This document shows positions 54,455 through 63,376 of a DNA stretch of 64,000 nucleotides, piece after piece. A program made the position numbers and the translations under genes. Below the pieces are notes generated by a model. That model ran no database searches, was not told the origin of the DNA, and saw nothing but the letters and a program-made list of their open reading frames with translations. Position 1 is the stretch's first letter; every line of letters begins with the position of its first letter. The DNA comes from Candidatus Frackibacter sp. WG13 (lineage in GTDB: Bacteria > Bacillota > Halanaerobiia > Halobacteroidales > Acetohalobiaceae), in NCBI RefSeq assembly GCF_900114655.1, contig NZ_FOTT01000006.1:1-64000 (forward strand), in the 5' to 3' direction.

Positions 54455-54931
54455 CTATCTATTGTAAACTGTAATAGAACGCGCCTTCCCTTTAGGATTT
54501 ATAATAATCCCTACTATATCTCCAATCTTTAAACTACGAAAAGTAACTTCTTCTTTACGAATCTTAAAGACGGCGTTAGGTGCTATTTTAATTGGGTTTT
54601 CAACCTTACTATGGTTATCGTTCATATGTAACTTAATAGAAATAGCCCGCGGATCAGCATAAATCTTTTTAATTTCGCCTTCTAAATGGATTTCTCCTAC
54701 ATCTGACCGAGCAATATTCTCCTTTGAATTTTCATCTGACATTAAATCTGTTACCTTATCTGTAACCTTTTCTTTTACACTAATCGCTATTTTAGTAAAA
54801 TCATTCTTAATAACTGCTGAGTTTATACTACCAGCCTGTGACTTTACTCCTACCTCCGGCAATGCCCCTAAAAAGTCCATCGCTCCAAACACTAAAGCGA
54901 TAAAAATCATAGTAATAATTAACTTTTTCAT
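54455..54931 (-). CDS. secreted hypothetical protein
   Basis: 158 residues. The N-terminal signal or anchor is about 1-22 (MKKLIITMIFIALVFGAMDFL). The rest is extracytoplasmic, ending in a small beta-rich domain (about 82-158: GEIHLEGEIKKIYADPRAISIKLHM ... RSLKIGDIVGIIINPKGKARSITVY). The beta domain has an OB-like strand pattern. No family is recognised. It lies 23 bp upstream of polA on the same strand and is probably co-transcribed with it. Confidence 0.72.
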   Translation of the reverse strand: MKKLIITMIFIALVFGAMDFLGALPEVGVKSQAGSINSAVIKNDFTKIAISVKEKVTDKVTDLMSDENSKENIARSDVGEIHLEGEIKKIYADPRAISIKLHMNDNHSKVENPIKIAPNAVFKIRKEEVTFRSLKIGDIVGIIINPKGKARSITVYNR

Positions 54932-55198
54932 ATTTTAATCACCTACTATCTAAATTTGTTAACTCTTATTTATATTTCAGTAAAAAGTTTATAATCCCTG
55001 TTTAATTGAAAAATTAAGTCTTAAAAGCCTTCTTCTTATTTTGATATTATCGCCTTGAAAGTATTCATTAGTTTAATTGCAAGAATAATATCTATTTCTT
55101 AACAGTTTGGGCATAAATTACATAAGTAATAATCTAGAAATTAATTATAAAATATGGTACTATTTAAACAGTGAGTATAAAGAAAGGAGCAATCGCAA

Positions 55199-56590
55199 AT
55201 GCAAAAAAGAATCATCAGTACAGGAATAATTATTATGATTCTTATGTTAGTGATGAGTTCAACAGCTTTTGCTGCTGGACAAGCAAATGATATTAATGGT
55301 CACTGGGCAAAAAAAGAAATAAATAATTTATTGGCTAAAGGTATTATGTCTACTTATGGTAATGGCACTTTTAAACCAAATCAGCCGATTACTAGGGCTG
55401 AATTTGCAACTAGTTTGGCTAAGACTCTAAATTTAACGCCAATTAGTGTTACTAATTTGAAAGATATCCAGACTCATCCGGCTAAGGGGTATGTCGCTGC
55501 CTTAGTTCGCAAAGAGATTATTACTGGGTATCCTGACAATACTTTTAGACCAGAGAAAGCAATATCTAGATCTGAATTAGTAACTATGTTAGTTAGAGCT
55601 TTAGAGCTTAATAAGATGGAGACTAAGATTGAATTAGACAAAAGTATATATCGAGATGTTAGTACGAAGCATTGGGCTAATAATTCTATTAATCTAACTA
55701 CTAAGTTAGGTATCATTACTGGTTATCCTAATAATACTTTTAGACCAGATAATCTAGTAACTAGAGCTGAAACAGCTAAGATGTTAAGCCGTTTCTTGAA
55801 ATTAGAAGTTATCCAAGGTAACTTAATTGAAAAGTATCCTTTAGCTAACAAGATTCGGGTTAAAAAGAACGATGGCTCTGAATTAACCTTAGATTTAGCT
55901 AGCGACCCATTAATTGGTCGTAATAAGAGAATAACTAATTTAAGGTCACTATTAAGAAATGATAATCTGCATTTAGTGCTTAATCAAGCTAATGAAGTTA
56001 AGTATCTAAAAGCATATGGAGTTATTAGTGAAGATGATTTAGCTTTTGAGGTAAGTGAAATGACCGGTGGACTATTTAATACTCAGGAAGTTAAGTCATT
56101 GGCTAAAGGTAACTATCAATTTCTTGACTCTAAATTGAATACTGAAGTTAGTAAACGAACTAACGGATTATTTGCACCTAGTGAAGTAGAAAGTATTGCC
56201 AGTGGTAATATAAATGTTATTGAGTCTGAACTTAATAATCAGTTAAGTCAGATGACTAAAGGAGTCTTGAGTCCTAGTGAGGTAAAGGCTCTATCCCAAG
56301 GTAATTTAAAGACCCTTGAGCCTACTCTTAGACAAGGAATTGAAAGTAGATTAGTTAAACAAGGCTTGACTACTAATGAAGCCCAAGCTCTTTTAGACCA
56401 AGATTGGAATACTTTACAGTCAACTGGTAAGAATCGTTTAGTAGAGGCTGTCTCTTTACAAACAGGACTACCTGTCGATGTTACTAAGGCAATCTTTGAA
56501 CAGAACTGGACTCGCTTACAACGATTAGCTGAAATCGAGTTGATTCAAAGAGCAACAGTGCAAGTCATGAATAGCGGTCTATTGTCTTAA
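55199..56590 (+). CDS. S-layer homology (SLH) domain surface protein with C-terminal repeats
   Basis: 463 residues. A signal peptide (about 1-25) is followed by three SLH domains (about 30-75, 88-135 and 152-200), each with the W-A/F-x-P-x-x-x-I-T-R-A-E pattern (NGTFKPNQPITRAEFA, DNTFRPEKAISRSELV, NNTFRPDNLVTRAETA). These bind the secondary cell-wall polymer and anchor the protein outside. After a linker (about 205-270) come about five helical repeats of roughly 36 residues (TGGLFNTQEVKSLAKGN, TNGLFAPSEVESIASGN, TKGVLSPSEVKALSQGN). AAAGGAGC precedes the ATG. It is the only large plus-strand gene, divergent from polA. Confidence 0.93.
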   Translation: MQKRIISTGIIIMILMLVMSSTAFAAGQANDINGHWAKKEINNLLAKGIMSTYGNGTFKPNQPITRAEFATSLAKTLNLTPISVTNLKDIQTHPAKGYVAALVRKEIITGYPDNTFRPEKAISRSELVTMLVRALELNKMETKIELDKSIYRDVSTKHWANNSINLTTKLGIITGYPNNTFRPDNLVTRAETAKMLSRFLKLEVIQGNLIEKYPLANKIRVKKNDGSELTLDLASDPLIGRNKRITNLRSLLRNDNLHLVLNQANEVKYLKAYGVISEDDLAFEVSEMTGGLFNTQEVKSLAKGNYQFLDSKLNTEVSKRTNGLFAPSEVESIASGNINVIESELNNQLSQMTKGVLSPSEVKALSQGNLKTLEPTLRQGIESRLVKQGLTTNEAQALLDQDWNTLQSTGKNRLVEAVSLQTGLPVDVTKAIFEQNWTRLQRLAEIELIQRATVQVMNSGLLS

Positions 56591-56634
56591 AAATTTAAAA
56601 TATCTATTCAAGGGATTAAAATATTCCTTCCCAA

Positions 56635-56678
56635 AAAAAGAGCAACTTATTTGAAGCTTCAAATAAGTTGCTCTTTTT
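56635..56678. terminator. bidirectional terminator, perfect 44-bp palindrome
   Basis: Arms 56635-56656 and 56657-56678 are exact complements with A5/T5 ends. It lies between the converging SLH gene and the HTH/zinc protein gene and can stop both. Confidence 0.95.
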
Positions 56679-56692
56679 AATCTCATATATAA

Positions 56693-57046
56693 TTATAAGC
56701 TCTGCACTCCAAAGTCTACCGCGTCTCTACATTCTACTGAACAGAAAGGAGAAAGTTCTATATTCATCATCCTTAATTCACCACAATGTCCACATTCATC
56801 TAAAGTCCAATTAGGATCTACCTCTATTGCTTGCTGATCTTTAAATTTCAATTCTTCTTCTTTATCTTCTTTTAGTTTAGAAATAAATTCTTTTAAGTCA
56901 CCTACTTCTATTCTCCACTCCTCACCTAATTCAACACCTTCTAATTCTCCATCATAGAGATACTTAACAATAACTTCTGAGCTGACAGCTAATAGTTCTG
57001 CTACTTCTTCTTCATTTAAATAATCTACATCTACTCCATAATTCAT
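56693..57046 (-). CDS. HTH (excisionase-like) protein with C-terminal zinc motif
   Basis: 117 residues from the ATG at 57046, which has GGGGGG shortly upstream; 22 further codons upstream lack a site. The N-terminal part (about 8-60: YLNEEEVAELLAVSSEVIVKYLYDGELEGVELGEEWRIEVGDLKEFI) is a MerR/excisionase-type winged helix. After a charged linker there is a zinc-ribbon-like end, CGHCGELRMMNIELSPFCSVECRDA. It is probably a small DNA-binding regulator; the target is unknown. No phage genes adjoin it. Confidence 0.82.
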   Translation of the reverse strand: MNYGVDVDYLNEEEVAELLAVSSEVIVKYLYDGELEGVELGEEWRIEVGDLKEFISKLKEDKEEELKFKDQQAIEVDPNWTLDECGHCGELRMMNIELSPFCSVECRDAVDFGVQSL

Positions 57047-57197
57047 TATATTCCCCCCAGTTACTTCTTGACTACTCTCTACTAATAGGCGTGCAAATAA
57101 TATCCTTATCAACTATTTATTGTTTATATTATACTATTTATTTACTTTTATGTCAATAATCTGTCTCTTGCAACCAATAATTATATGACTTATGTAA

Positions 57198-57226
57198 TTG
57201 ACTTGCATAAATTAAAATGTTATTAT
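57198..57226 (+). promoter_or_regulatory. promoter of ferredoxin gene
   Basis: TTGACT (57198-57203), 17 bp, TATTAT (57221-57226); a TATAAT also lies 3 bases further on. Confidence 0.7.
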
Positions 57227-57283
57227 AATTAAGTACATTAAATTATCTAAAGAATTATTCTAGAAAGGAGATGAAGTATAACA

Positions 57284-57451
57284 ATGGCTTACACTATTAC
57301 TGATGAATGTATTGCTTGTGGAGCTTGTGAACCAGAATGTCCAGTAGAAGCAATTAGCGAAGGTGATGACAAGTTCGATATCGATGCTGATTTATGTATT
57401 GATTGTGGAGTCTGTGCTGAAGTCTGTCCTGTAGAAGCAATTGAAGAGTAA
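57284..57451 (+). CDS. 2[4Fe-4S] ferredoxin
   Basis: 55 residues, clostridial type. Two CxxCxxCxxxCP motifs, CIACGACEPECP and CIDCGVCAEVCP, hold two 4Fe-4S clusters in a pseudo-twofold fold. The protein is acidic, as expected for a soluble low-potential electron carrier in an anaerobe. AAAGGAGATGA lies upstream of the ATG at 57284. It is monocistronic, with a hairpin behind it. Confidence 0.97.
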   Translation: MAYTITDECIACGACEPECPVEAISEGDDKFDIDADLCIDCGVCAEVCPVEAIEE

Positions 57452-57463
57452 AGAATAAATCTA

Positions 57464-57490
57464 CCCCGGTTAACCTATTGTTAACCGGGG
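57464..57490 (+). terminator. hairpin after ferredoxin gene
   Basis: CCCCGGTTAAC (57464-57474) is perfectly inverted at 57480-57490. There is no T-run after it, but placement 12 bp past the stop suggests termination or mRNA end protection. Confidence 0.7.
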
Positions 57491-57519
57491 ATATGTAAAT
57501 AATTTGTATTAGATTTTCC

Positions 57520-57548
57520 TTGCAAAAATTTAATCATTGTGTTATTAT
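57520..57548 (+). promoter_or_regulatory. promoter of tRNA-Leu(CAA)
   Basis: TTGCAA (57520-57525), 17 bp, TATTAT (57543-57548). ATTGTCG follows the -10, partly matching the TGTCGCT seen after the tandem promoters at the left end. Confidence 0.7.
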
Positions 57549-57586
57549 ATTAATTGTCGATACGGGAATTGAATATATTTAAATGT

Positions 57587-57674
57587 GCCGAAGTGGCGGA
57601 ATTGGCAGACGCGTTGGATTCAAAATCCAATGGGCCTTGTGCTCGTGTGGGTTCGACTCCCACCTTCGGCACCA
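57587..57674 (+). tRNA. tRNA-Leu (anticodon CAA), CCA encoded
   Basis: A class II tRNA. Acceptor GCCGAAG/CTTCGGC; anticodon stem TTGGA/TCCAA around TTCAAAA, giving CAA. CCA is encoded. Its 3' end faces the AT-rich accessory region, the usual geometry of an integration site. Confidence 0.97.
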
Positions 57675-58125
57675 TTACTTTTTATATGATATTAGAATTT
57701 ATCAACTTTTCCTTATAATCACCGTTATGACGGGGTTGTGGAAGGTTGATTTTTTTATTTGTATTAGCTTTTATCAGTCTATTTTAGATTTTTGGGCACT
57801 TTTTCGGCACTTAAATGGCACTTGGTGTCAAAGTGATTTTAAAGCAAACTCAAAATAGTTAAAGTTTATTTTTATATTATAAATTATATAATAGTAATAT
57901 TATATGAAAAAAGTTAACCCCTATTCTCTAAAACTAGAGAATAAAAATTGACAATTAATAAATCATAGTCAAGAATAAAAACCCCTCCCAATTCCTCGTA
58001 TTATAGCACTTGAATTCAATCAATTTATAGCATATTTCAATAAATTCAAAATATATCTGATTTTGCTGTATTACAATCCTTATATTATATTTTCTGCTCA
58101 TACACTCCTTTATTTTAATTATATT
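57675..58125. other. tRNA-to-island junction, no recognisable full gene
   Basis: AT-rich. Holds TTTTTCGGCACTT / GGCACTTGG tracts (about 57800-57825) that echo part of the tRNA 3' end (CTTCGGCACC), an 8-bp inverted repeat ATTCTCTA/TAGAGAAT (about 57922-57943), and a 48-codon ORF listed separately. Short open frames on the minus strand at 57790-57860 might be an integrase tail, but this is not supported well enough to call. Confidence 0.45.
57955..58101 (-). CDS. possible 48-residue ORF at the end of the island operon
   Basis: ATG at 58099-58101 with AAAGGAG very close upstream (three-base spacing); stop at 57955-57957. The product is rich in Ile, Tyr and Phe with no recognised motif. It begins 24 bp after the 364-residue gene. 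The tight spacing and AT-driven composition leave real doubt that it is translated. Confidence 0.25.
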   Translation of the reverse strand: MSRKYNIRIVIQQNQIYFEFIEICYKLIEFKCYNTRNWEGFLFLTMIY

Positions 58126-59220
58126 TTAATAATAATTACACCATTCCGGTTGTTTTTTTCTCATATTTCTTTCTACATCTGATATCCAATCACCAATCTC
58201 TTGTAAGCTTTTTTGTAAATCTTCGATACTCATTTCATTACTATCTGCCCTTTTCCATAAAACTTCAAAAGCATGCTTAACACCTTCTCTAGGATAAAAA
58301 ATACCATCATGATCTAAATTACTGAGCAAAACACCTTCACCATTTTTTAAAGAATATCCATTAATTGATATATGTTGTACTTCCCAACCATATATGGTCC
58401 TTTTAATAGAATATATATCATCATGTCCCCATCTAGAAGTAAAAACTTTAAATTTCATAACCTTATCTACATTACAATCTCCTTTTGTTGAATTCCACTT
58501 TTGTTTTTTTCCAATCATTACTAAATATAAATCTTCAAGAGCATGATAATGATCATAATACTTTTCTAAATTATCTTCTGGCACACATCCCCTATTTCTC
58601 ATAATATCTTCAGAATATACAGGGACATACTTCCAATGTAATTTTTTAGATAATTCCAAAAGGCTATTATATGCTTTTTCCCATTTATCTTGATCTGTAT
58701 GCTTTCTTAGATTTTTTTCTAGTTTTTGAAATAGTTTTTTATATTCTTTTTCTAACTTACTTGAATTTTGTATAGTATCTCTCTTATTTATATAATTTTT
58801 TAATTTTTTTAAAACTCTATCCTTTATTTTATATTTATCTTCTTTTATATCAAAAAAATCACTGCTAAAATGTATTATATCAATTTTTTTAAAATATAGT
58901 TTTTCTGAAAGTTCCTCTTTTGTAAAAACATTTTTTTTATATTTCTGATAGCTTTTAAATAACTTTATAAATAAATTCCTTTTTCTCTCTTTCGTTATGC
59001 CAAAATATTCTTTTAATTCATTTAATATTGAAGCTTCTTTTATTCTACATTTTTTATTTTTAGAATCACATTCAAAGAAATTTTCTATTTTTTTAAACGA
59101 ATAAGCATTCCAGTTTACTGAAAAATAACCTCCATTTAATATATGAGCAACGTTATCCTCATTTCTATTCATTATAAATTGAATAAGTAAATTACGTTTT
59201 TTTATATTCAAGTCAATCAC
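58126..59220 (-). CDS. unknown two-part protein in the DruA/FRG island
   Basis: 364 residues; not confidently recognised. Residues 1-200 are Lys-rich and helical with a possible winged-helix stretch (about 80-145). The C-terminal 105 residues (from about 257) form a separate beta/alpha module: KFKVFTSRWGHDDIYSIKRTIYGWEV, HISINGYS, LDHDGIFYPREGVKHAFEVLWKRA and LQEIGDWISDVERN. That module loosely recalls small proteins of gene cassettes, from memory only. It starts 5 bp after the FRG gene, so the two are translated together. It has the very AT-rich codon use of the island. Confidence 0.7.
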   Translation of the reverse strand: MIDLNIKKRNLLIQFIMNRNEDNVAHILNGGYFSVNWNAYSFKKIENFFECDSKNKKCRIKEASILNELKEYFGITKERKRNLFIKLFKSYQKYKKNVFTKEELSEKLYFKKIDIIHFSSDFFDIKEDKYKIKDRVLKKLKNYINKRDTIQNSSKLEKEYKKLFQKLEKNLRKHTDQDKWEKAYNSLLELSKKLHWKYVPVYSEDIMRNRGCVPEDNLEKYYDHYHALEDLYLVMIGKKQKWNSTKGDCNVDKVMKFKVFTSRWGHDDIYSIKRTIYGWEVQHISINGYSLKNGEGVLLSNLDHDGIFYPREGVKHAFEVLWKRADSNEMSIEDLQKSLQEIGDWISDVERNMRKKQPEWCNYY

Positions 59221-59225
59221 CCCTT

Positions 59226-60713
59226 CTATAAATTAAATTTATCCTTTATATATTGAACATATCCCTCTACATCTGGATAAACAGTAACTGAATTTATGTC
59301 AAACAATTTATCTAATTGCTTCTGAATTTTTTCTTTATTATCCTTAGGAATCACAAACATAGCAACACTATTTACATTTAACTTGCACTTGCTTTTTTTT
59401 ATTGCCCGAGAATCATTTTCTAAAATTAAACTTTCTTTTATTTTACCAACCTTATGTTTTAGTACTGAAAAAATACATCTTAAAATCTTTTCAATTATAT
59501 TTTTTCCTTCTTTTCCCCTCTCACTTGAACGTATTTCTATTTCATCTATAATAAAATTAATATCCTTGTTCTCACTTAAACAATTATATACTTTAACAAT
59601 AATTTTTTGCGAACTTTTAATTTCATTAAACCAAAATTTAATATCATCCTCTTCCTGATAATGTTCTTCTAATAACCTTCTTTCAATATCTTCAATATTT
59701 TCTATAAAGATTTTCTTTACTAATCTATTTCTAACTTTTGTAAAAATATTTTCGTTTAAAACTAAAGATAGAGAAAATAATCCTGCTTGAACTCTTATTC
59801 TCATATTTTCTAGTATTGGATTAATAAAATAAAAGTTTTTTCCTGTTATATATGATTTATACATTTGATTCACTAATACATCCAGATTATCTTTATCATT
59901 TTTCTTATTTTTACCATAAAAAACTTCCAAAATTATAGATAAATTTTCATATTCTTCTTCATCAAATTCGTAAATCATTTCAGGAATATTAACAAATACT
60001 TTTCCATCACTATCGGGTTTATTAGATACAGCAAAAAATAATGCAATTAATGAATTTTTTGTCCAATCTAATAAACAAGTAGGTATTCCATAATGTTGCA
60101 TATGAATAATTTCATTTAAAAATTGCTCTTGAGTTTTAAATTCTTTAAAATTGTGTCTTCTAATACTTTTATAAATTTCTTTTTCTTTATCTATATAATA
60201 ATTTTCTCTATAAATGCTAGGTAACAAACCCCAAGTTTTATTTGCTTGTCCTCTATATATTATATTCTTTTTGTTTAAATTAAGTTTTTCAACTTTTTTT
60301 AAATATTCCATAACATCTTCTATAATAATTTCATTTTTTAAAATAAAATCCAGTTTTTCAGGAAGCGGCTTGAAAGTAAACCCTAAAAAATCTACTTTAA
60401 ATTTTTCGAAAATTTTATTAAATTCACTTTTAAAGTCTTCTCTGTTATCAATTATTTTAATTTTGACACTACCCCAATCTCCACTAACAACTTCAGGTTT
60501 AAATTTATCTATAGCAATACCAACTTGAAATAATTTATTTTTGACATCACATATTAATATCTTATCCTTTTTAGAAATTTCTTTGAAATATTTCAAAAAT
60601 TTTTTTTTGCTTTTTATGCCTTCTTCATTTTCATTATATGTTTTTATAATGATTTTTTCTCCTACTTCCCATATACCACCTTTTCTTTTCTTCAAAATAT
60701 AAGAATTATTCAC
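59226..60713 (-). CDS. FRG-domain protein
   Basis: 495 residues. The FRG domain is about 135-260: IIYRGQANKTWGLLPSIYRE, then MQHYGIPTCLLDWTKNSLIALFFAVS. The name refers to the FRG/YRGQ motif, and the HYGxPTxLLDWT block is its hallmark. The N-terminal 120 residues are beta-rich and the C-terminal part (about 265-495) is helical, both without a known family. FRG proteins are common in mobile and defence regions, but the chemistry is not established. The start is GTG at 60713 with AGGAGG seven bases upstream. It is coupled to the 364-residue gene. Confidence 0.85.
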   Translation of the reverse strand: MNNSYILKKRKGGIWEVGEKIIIKTYNENEEGIKSKKKFLKYFKEISKKDKILICDVKNKLFQVGIAIDKFKPEVVSGDWGSVKIKIIDNREDFKSEFNKIFEKFKVDFLGFTFKPLPEKLDFILKNEIIIEDVMEYLKKVEKLNLNKKNIIYRGQANKTWGLLPSIYRENYYIDKEKEIYKSIRRHNFKEFKTQEQFLNEIIHMQHYGIPTCLLDWTKNSLIALFFAVSNKPDSDGKVFVNIPEMIYEFDEEEYENLSIILEVFYGKNKKNDKDNLDVLVNQMYKSYITGKNFYFINPILENMRIRVQAGLFSLSLVLNENIFTKVRNRLVKKIFIENIEDIERRLLEEHYQEEDDIKFWFNEIKSSQKIIVKVYNCLSENKDINFIIDEIEIRSSERGKEGKNIIEKILRCIFSVLKHKVGKIKESLILENDSRAIKKSKCKLNVNSVAMFVIPKDNKEKIQKQLDKLFDINSVTVYPDVEGYVQYIKDKFNL

Positions 60714-61016
60714 TTACATACCTCCTGTTACTTATACTTTATAAACAATTTAGCTTTCAAAAAAATATATTCATTAATAATATTATTAATAAATATATCC
60801 TTTATAGTTTATTTGTTTCTATGTTCGAAATTTTCCTTTATCCTAATGGAGAAATATAATAAATTACAAAGTTGTTATAAATAGCATTTTATATAATATT
60901 TTTAACCCCACTTTTTCTTAACTATAGATCTTATGTATGTTATGTGAATTTTTAATTATATAATTATCCTATATAACCTGCTACTTACTTACTGGGAACT
61001 AAGTTAAAGTATATAA

Positions 61017-61058
61017 TTAGTTCAAGAATATTTCAATCATCCATTTTGTAGAATGCAT
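61017..61058 (-). CDS. 13-codon ORF with sequestered ribosome site
   Basis: ATG at 61056-61058, eight bases after AGGAGGT (61067-61073), then MHSTKWMIEIFLN and a stop. It is far too short for homology. The excellent ribosome site sits inside a strong hairpin. It could be a leader peptide, a tiny membrane-active peptide, or chance. Confidence 0.35.
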   Translation of the reverse strand: MHSTKWMIEIFLN

Positions 61059-61066
61059 AATGATCT

Positions 61067-61109
61067 ACCTCCTTTCACAGTCTAAGGTTATTCAACTGTA
61101 AAAGGAGGT
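61067..61109 (-). promoter_or_regulatory. hairpin pairing an anti-Shine-Dalgarno with a Shine-Dalgarno
   Basis: On the minus strand ACCTCCTTTTACAGT (61095-61109) comes first and pairs, with a single G-T mismatch, with ACTGTGAAAGGAGGT (61067-61081), around a 13-base loop. In RNA it would hide the AGGAGGT of the 13-codon ORF. It has no U-tract, so it is not a terminator. Confidence 0.75.
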
Positions 61110-61324
61110 TCCTAATAAATAAAATATTAACAATTTAAAAATCTATTTAATTGTTGTCATTTTAGAAAAAAAGCAAAATAATAATTATATTCTTTTTAAA
61201 ATAAACAAACAATCTAAAGTCAGTTTAAAAACTAAGACAAACAATTTCTTCTTTTATCTATAATTATGCTAATCCATCAAAGCCTTTTTGAAATTTTCAA
61301 TAATTAGCTAAAAATTAAACTTAT

Positions 61325-63376
61325 CTACTCATTCTCAATACTATTGCTTACAAGAAGAAGATCCTTATCAAAAGATTCTAATCTATCTATTATATTAACA
61401 GTATATATACGCTTTAAAAACCACCTTTTTCTCCAAAATTCAATAAACTCTTGTGTCTGCTCTTTTATATTACCATCCAAAGAATAAAAATAATTTAATT
61501 CATCTGTTTCTCCTCTTAAAAATTCTCGAGCATTTGAAGCTAATTCAATTCCATATATAATTCTTTTATTCTCCTGCTTAAGAAAATCATTCTTTATCCC
61601 TAGAGCTGTTAAACCGATTTTCAATAACCGCATCCGAGGACTAGTACCTTCACCAAAAATATTATTTACTCTTCTTCCTCCATCAATTATTTCCACCGCT
61701 TTACTAATATATTTAGTAGTGTCATCGGCAAAATATACTGAAGTATACCCTTCAGTTTTTCCTAGCTCCTTAAATTCTAAATGATTTTCATCTCCAACTG
61801 GCATCTTTAATCTATTATATTGACTACTACCAACTCCATACAAACTTGTTGTCCCTAAGTAAGCTAAACGTGAATCTCTTACTACTTCCTCCCCTTTCAT
61901 TTTTGAGGCAATCCGACTCACTTGATTTGAATATTTCTCTTTATAATCCTGAACTATAAATGGACTACAGGTCAATAAACTTACCAACTTACCTCCTAAT
62001 AAATGATTATAGGGTGGTATAGCACCACAAACAATAATTTCCATAATATTAGAGCCTATTTTTTGCTTCCTATTAGCCTCTAAGGCAATATTAATAACCT
62101 TACCATCCTTATAATTAATTAACTCCTTTAATACTTTTCTTGCCTTATCCCCATCTTGATTTAACTGATCCAATTTTAAGCTGAATTTATCTAATAGCCT
62201 TTGTATAAGCATTCTTGCTTCTAATAATCTAGCTAATTCTCGCACACGCTTCTTTTTAAACAATGAAGTTTTTGCTTCAACCTCCCAATCAATGTCTCCA
62301 GTTGTTTTTTCATTATCAAGTTGATTCTTTCTTAATTCTTTATTAAGATTACTAAGCCTTTTAACAATCTCTTCTTTAGGCTTAATAACATCCTTTTCTC
62401 TAATTATATTTTCTTCAATTAAATCATCAATATATACATCATCAATCGCTTTCTTAATAAATTCATTAAAAAGATTTAGCATCTTTTTACTCTTTTTCTC
62501 AACCTTTCCTTTATCTCCTTCAACTTCCTTTTCATTATTATTCTTCTTTCCACTTAACATATCTTTAATTGCATCTAATGTCCAACCGATATAATTATCT
62601 CTTTTAGATAAATTTAAAACTACATTACCTAATGCAGAAATACCAATAACTGGATGGCAAGGCTGAGATGCGTCTCGTATAAGATAAAACCGGTTTCTCC
62701 CTGGAGTTTGTTTGTATGGTAATGACCAAGTATATCTAAAATATCTCCATATGTCTCTTAGTCTATATCCTGTATACGAACATCTCGATTTATCAACTAA
62801 TTGCAAATATGGCTTTATCGCTTCCCTTGCTAAGTTATACTGTTCTTCATCACTATCCTTACTTTTTATTTCTTTTATTCTAGAAGCAAGAATATCCTTA
62901 TCTCCAATAATATTTTTTATGCTAATCCTTTCTCCATTATATTCCTTATCTTTTTCCATCTTATTAATAAATTTACGGATACTATCTTTTTTAAGTTGAA
63001 TATTCCTCTCACGTTGTAATTGTTGACGCAAGTCATCCTTATTCTGATTCAAATCAGGCTTAGCTAATTTTATAGTTTCATTGTCCATAATAATATCCCA
63101 TTTCAACTCCAATAAATCTCTTAGTATACAAAGGGCAGCAATAAATTTCACCTTCTCTAAATCATCATCAGCAATCTCATCCTCTATCTTTTTTTCTTCA
63201 ATCTCTTTATTTAAAATCTTTAATGCTTTTTTTCTAGACACAGTATTAATATTTTTACCTATTTTAATGAGCATTTTATTATAAAAATCTATTAATTCTG
63301 GGTTAAAAGAAATAAATTCCTCCTTTGCTCTATTAGATGTATCATCTAAGTTGCTTTCTGTATTTGTTGATGACAT
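61325..63376 (-). CDS. DruA-family (DUF4338) protein
   Basis: 683 residues. DUF4338 blocks: CSYTGYRLRDIWRYFRYTWS (199-218), PGRNRFYLIRDAS with HPVIGISALGNVV (225-253), YIGWT (262-266), NHLLGGKLVSLLTCSP (457-472), IASKMKGEEVVRDSRLAYLGTTSLYGVGSSQYNRL (489-523). The family is named for DruA of Druantia anti-phage systems. This copy has about 190 extra N-terminal residues and a charged insert (about 275-440). It is not next to a DruE-type helicase in this window. AGGAGG precedes the ATG. Enzymatic activity is not established. Confidence 0.87.
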   Translation of the reverse strand: MSSTNTESNLDDTSNRAKEEFISFNPELIDFYNKMLIKIGKNINTVSRKKALKILNKEIEEKKIEDEIADDDLEKVKFIAALCILRDLLELKWDIIMDNETIKLAKPDLNQNKDDLRQQLQRERNIQLKKDSIRKFINKMEKDKEYNGERISIKNIIGDKDILASRIKEIKSKDSDEEQYNLAREAIKPYLQLVDKSRCSYTGYRLRDIWRYFRYTWSLPYKQTPGRNRFYLIRDASQPCHPVIGISALGNVVLNLSKRDNYIGWTLDAIKDMLSGKKNNNEKEVEGDKGKVEKKSKKMLNLFNEFIKKAIDDVYIDDLIEENIIREKDVIKPKEEIVKRLSNLNKELRKNQLDNEKTTGDIDWEVEAKTSLFKKKRVRELARLLEARMLIQRLLDKFSLKLDQLNQDGDKARKVLKELINYKDGKVINIALEANRKQKIGSNIMEIIVCGAIPPYNHLLGGKLVSLLTCSPFIVQDYKEKYSNQVSRIASKMKGEEVVRDSRLAYLGTTSLYGVGSSQYNRLKMPVGDENHLEFKELGKTEGYTSVYFADDTTKYISKAVEIIDGGRRVNNIFGEGTSPRMRLLKIGLTALGIKNDFLKQENKRIIYGIELASNAREFLRGETDELNYFYSLDGNIKEQTQEFIEFWRKRWFLKRIYTVNIIDRLESFDKDLLLVSNSIENE

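Larger units (their letters stand above)
60714..61324. other. 611-bp gap between the FRG and DruA-like genes
   Basis: Very AT-rich. It contains the hairpin and 13-codon ORF listed separately, plus AAACAAACAA tracts near 61203-61212 and 61237-61245. No longer ORF with a ribosome site was found on either strand. Confidence 0.6.

Noticed and set aside
57583-57858. 91-residue plus-strand ORF
   Set aside because: It starts in tRNA-Leu(CAA) and continues into non-coding junction sequence.
57790-57860. integrase C-terminal remnant after tRNA-Leu
   Set aside because: Short open stretches exist, but no recognisable integrase motif such as the catalytic Arg/Tyr segments is present.
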